A stretch of 5,751 bases of DNA. Origin: Methanosarcinales archaeon (GTDB lineage Archaea; Halobacteriota; Methanosarcinia; Methanosarcinales; Methanogasteraceae). Location: contig DAOVGO010000174.1 in assembly GCA_030672345.1 (NCBI GenBank), forward strand, positions 1 through 5,751. The letters are read 5' to 3'. The stretch's first letter is position 1, and each line of letters begins with the position of its first letter. The notes beneath the pieces are model-generated. The model was not told the DNA's origin. It worked only from the letters and a program-made list of their open reading frames with translations, and did no database searches. Positions 4,494-5,751 of the stretch are shown here, piece by piece. Position numbers and translations under genes: made by a program.

Positions 4494-4715
4494 TCACCTG
4501 CGAGAGATGATGTAGAACCGTGTCAGGTAGATGCAGACCACAATCACCGCGAAACTAAAGACCGCACTGAAGATCGATTCGTACTGATACTCAAACCATG
4601 TGCCAATCACATCCTGAACCGAGAAATAGAAGTGAAGTGTCGCAATCAGCGTAAGAATCATCGCAATTACGAAGAGTCCTGTTCTGAATTTACCCTCGAG
4701 ATCGTTTTCAGTCAT
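4494..4715 (-). CDS. Small two-helix membrane protein
   Basis: A 73-aa protein of unrecognised family. It starts MTENDLEGKFRTG, followed by a membrane segment at about 13-33 (LFVIAMILTLIATLHFYF), an extracellular-looking aromatic loop VQDVIGTWFEYQYESIF, a second segment at about 48-68 (FSAVFSFAVIVVCIYLTRFY) and a basic end ISRR. Start chosen by the AGGAGG ribosome binding site (4731-4726) ten bases before the ATG at 4715, rather than the longer frame from 4757 that runs inside the upstream gene. It overlaps the surface-protein gene by 8 bp (ATGACTGA) and its own stop is overlapped by the next gene's start region, so the three genes are almost certainly co-transcribed and co-translated. The conserved-looking WFEYQYESIF loop is where an interaction with the surface protein would be expected. 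Confidence 0.75.
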   Translation of the reverse strand: MTENDLEGKFRTGLFVIAMILTLIATLHFYFSVQDVIGTWFEYQYESIFSAVFSFAVIVVCIYLTRFYIISRR

Positions 4716-5688
4716 TGTTATCGTTCCTCCTGATACGGATGAGCATAAAAATCGCAATCATGACCGCAACCCCGGTCATCGCGGATGTGAACCCGGGCGT
4801 CTTCGCCTTCGTTGGCACACCCCCTGTACGTCCGTACTCCATCTCTTCCATCTCTGCAGCCTCTTCCATGAAGTCCCTGACCCGGATATCGCTTGACACG
4901 ATCTCTTCATCCTTCGGGATTGTGCGCGTCGGGTTGAGCTGCACCACACCCTCTCCACGCTCAACGATGGTGTCGTTCTTCCAGATCAGCACCTCAATGA
5001 TATAATTGTAATCGTCAGGCACAGAAATGTCGCAACTCCGGATGATCGTAGTCTCTCTTTTGATGTTGCCTGTGGATATCCAGACCTTGTCAGCGAGCAG
5101 CCCGGCATCAGCCTCCCGTGCCTTGATGAGCATTGAAAGATCCTCGCTTGTGGAGTCGCCTTCGTTCGTGAGGTATATATCCACACCGATCACAACCCTT
5201 GAACCGGTCACATTCTTCACCAGAAAGTCCATCTCCTGAATCTTAAGACCGATATCGTAGACATTCGGATCTAAATCGCCAATACCATAGACCTGCACTG
5301 TTCGCAGCCTCAATCTTTTCTCGTCTTCAAATAAAACAACGTCTATTCGATATCCACCCTCTCTTTCGACATTGATCAGTTGCGATACCGGCAATGTTTT
5401 ATCCTTGTCGATGCTTCCGGCAGAGGTTGTGGTCTGGGCTACAAGGAGTCCTGATGCAGAGTCAAATGCCTTTAACAGGAGTTTAACATCTCCGCTGCCC
5501 CCGTCCCCATAATTCTCGATGTAGGTGGTTACATTCAGCACAACCTCGGTGCTGGTGACCCGTTCTGGCGAGATGTCGACATCCCCAATCCTGAGTCTGC
5601 TTTCTTCGAAATCTTCCAGGCATCCGCAGGCAGTAAGCGATATGAAAATTATGCTACAGAGCAGCACGATTTTGGTTATCTGGTGCAT
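4708..5688 (-). CDS. Cell-surface protein with lipobox signal, two Ig/CARDB-like domains and PGF-CTERM-like anchor
   Basis: A 326-aa exported, membrane-anchored protein. Residues 1-20 form a signal peptide ending in SLTAC, a lipobox with Cys21 as possible lipidated residue. Two related domains follow, about 32-134 and 147-251: each opens with a short strand motif (IGDVDISPERVTSTEVVLNV; IQEMDFLVKNVTGSRVVIGV), then xNxGDxxSxD (ENYGDGGSGD; TNEGDSTSED), then LLxAxDAxxGLLA-type and a late Y-x-I-x-V-x(2)-W/F-x-D strand. This matches an Ig fold of the CARDB type seen in archaeal surface proteins. An acidic linker (DFMEEAAEMEEMEYG, 272-286) leads to KTPGF (296-300), a membrane helix (303-317) and a basic IRIRR end: the pattern of PGF-CTERM substrates of archaeosortase A. 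Having both a lipobox and a PGF tail is unusual. The ATG at 5688 has no ribosome binding site but a TATA box 25-30 bp upstream, so translation is likely leaderless. First gene of an overlapping operon. Ligand or partner unknown. Confidence 0.85.
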   Translation of the reverse strand: MHQITKIVLLCSIIFISLTACGCLEDFEESRLRIGDVDISPERVTSTEVVLNVTTYIENYGDGGSGDVKLLLKAFDSASGLLVAQTTTSAGSIDKDKTLPVSQLINVEREGGYRIDVVLFEDEKRLRLRTVQVYGIGDLDPNVYDIGLKIQEMDFLVKNVTGSRVVIGVDIYLTNEGDSTSEDLSMLIKAREADAGLLADKVWISTGNIKRETTIIRSCDISVPDDYNYIIEVLIWKNDTIVERGEGVVQLNPTRTIPKDEEIVSSDIRVRDFMEEAAEMEEMEYGRTGGVPTKAKTPGFTSAMTGVAVMIAIFMLIRIRRNDNND

Positions 5689-5707
5689 GGTTGTGAATTA
5701 TCAGGTG

Positions 5708-5721
5708 AAGGTATATGAATA
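5708..5721 (-). promoter_or_regulatory. TATA box of the surface operon
   Basis: On the minus strand ATTCATATACCTTC, with CATATAC at 5717-5711. Its centre is 26 bp before the ATG at 5688, so the message would begin at or within a few bases of the start codon, fitting the missing ribosome binding site. Confidence 0.6.
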
Positions 5722-5731
5722 TTGCTTAAGG

Positions 5732-5747
5732 TGCGAATCCGTTCGCA
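5732..5747. promoter_or_regulatory. Perfect inverted repeat upstream of the TATA box (possible operator)
   Basis: TGCGAA-TCCG-TTCGCA, 6-bp arms with a 4-bp spacer. Its centre lies 25 bp upstream of the TATA centre, a position used by archaeal activators or repressors acting on the pre-initiation complex. The gene upstream lies outside the window, so it may also belong to a divergent promoter. Confidence 0.45.
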
Positions 5748-5751
5748 GTCA

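Noticed and set aside
1..5751. tRNA or rRNA genes
   Set aside because: No T-loop GTTCRANNC with matching acceptor stem and no rRNA-like conserved stretches were found on either strand.

Overview
The window looks like DNA of a euryarchaeon, most likely a methanogen or a relative such as an ANME or alkane-oxidising lineage. The evidence is a CobY-type cobamide guanylyltransferase (the archaeal, non-CobU enzyme), an archaeal DUF1616 membrane protein, a VapBC module, a surface protein with a PGF-CTERM-like tail, archaeal TATA boxes placed just upstream of starts, and GGAGGTGA-type ribosome binding sites. The species cannot be named from the sequence alone. No rRNA, tRNA, CRISPR array or intact transposase is visible.

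Left part (1-1700, all minus strand) is a decaying accessory region. It holds the first 58 codons of a DUF1616 membrane protein running off the left edge, a vapBC toxin-antitoxin pair carrying three single-base frameshifts, a short G/C-skewed intergenic stretch with G-quadruplex potential, and a nucleotide-sugar (UDP-HexNAc type) dehydrogenase remnant. The remnant has lost its NAD-binding half and its catalytic Glu, Lys and Cys. Two near-identical AT-rich hairpins lie at its 3' end and inside it; the inner one is bounded by 7-bp direct repeats, as if a 35-bp element had inserted. DUF1616 and nucleotide-sugar dehydrogenases commonly occur in archaeal surface-glycan loci, so this may be an eroded glycosylation locus.

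Centre (1740-2983, plus strand) is a healthy two-gene operon: a class II (fuculose-phosphate type) aldolase followed by cobY. The cobY ribosome binding site overlaps the aldolase stop codon. A TATA box and three tandem TGTAACC-like heptads sit directly against the aldolase start. CobY acts in cobamide nucleotide-loop assembly; the aldolase could supply lactaldehyde-type C3 units (known for F420 in methanogens), but the link between the two is inference.

Right part (3142-5751, minus strand) is a cell-surface region. A promoter at the right edge with a perfect inverted repeat upstream drives an overlapping operon: a 326-aa exported protein with an N-terminal lipobox-like signal, two tandem Ig/CARDB-like domains and a C-terminal PGF-type membrane anchor; a 73-aa two-helix membrane protein; a 96-aa three-helix membrane protein; and possibly a 54-aa protein, ending in a hairpin. 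Beyond it, after a GGAACA motif repeated about every 22 bp, comes a secreted Thr/Asn-rich protein whose reading frame breaks exactly after the signal peptide, ending in a strong T-tract terminator that faces the cobY operon.

The surface operon, built of families I cannot name with confidence, is the best candidate for an undescribed system. The several single-base frameshifts could be real decay or uncorrected sequencing errors; raw-read inspection would decide.
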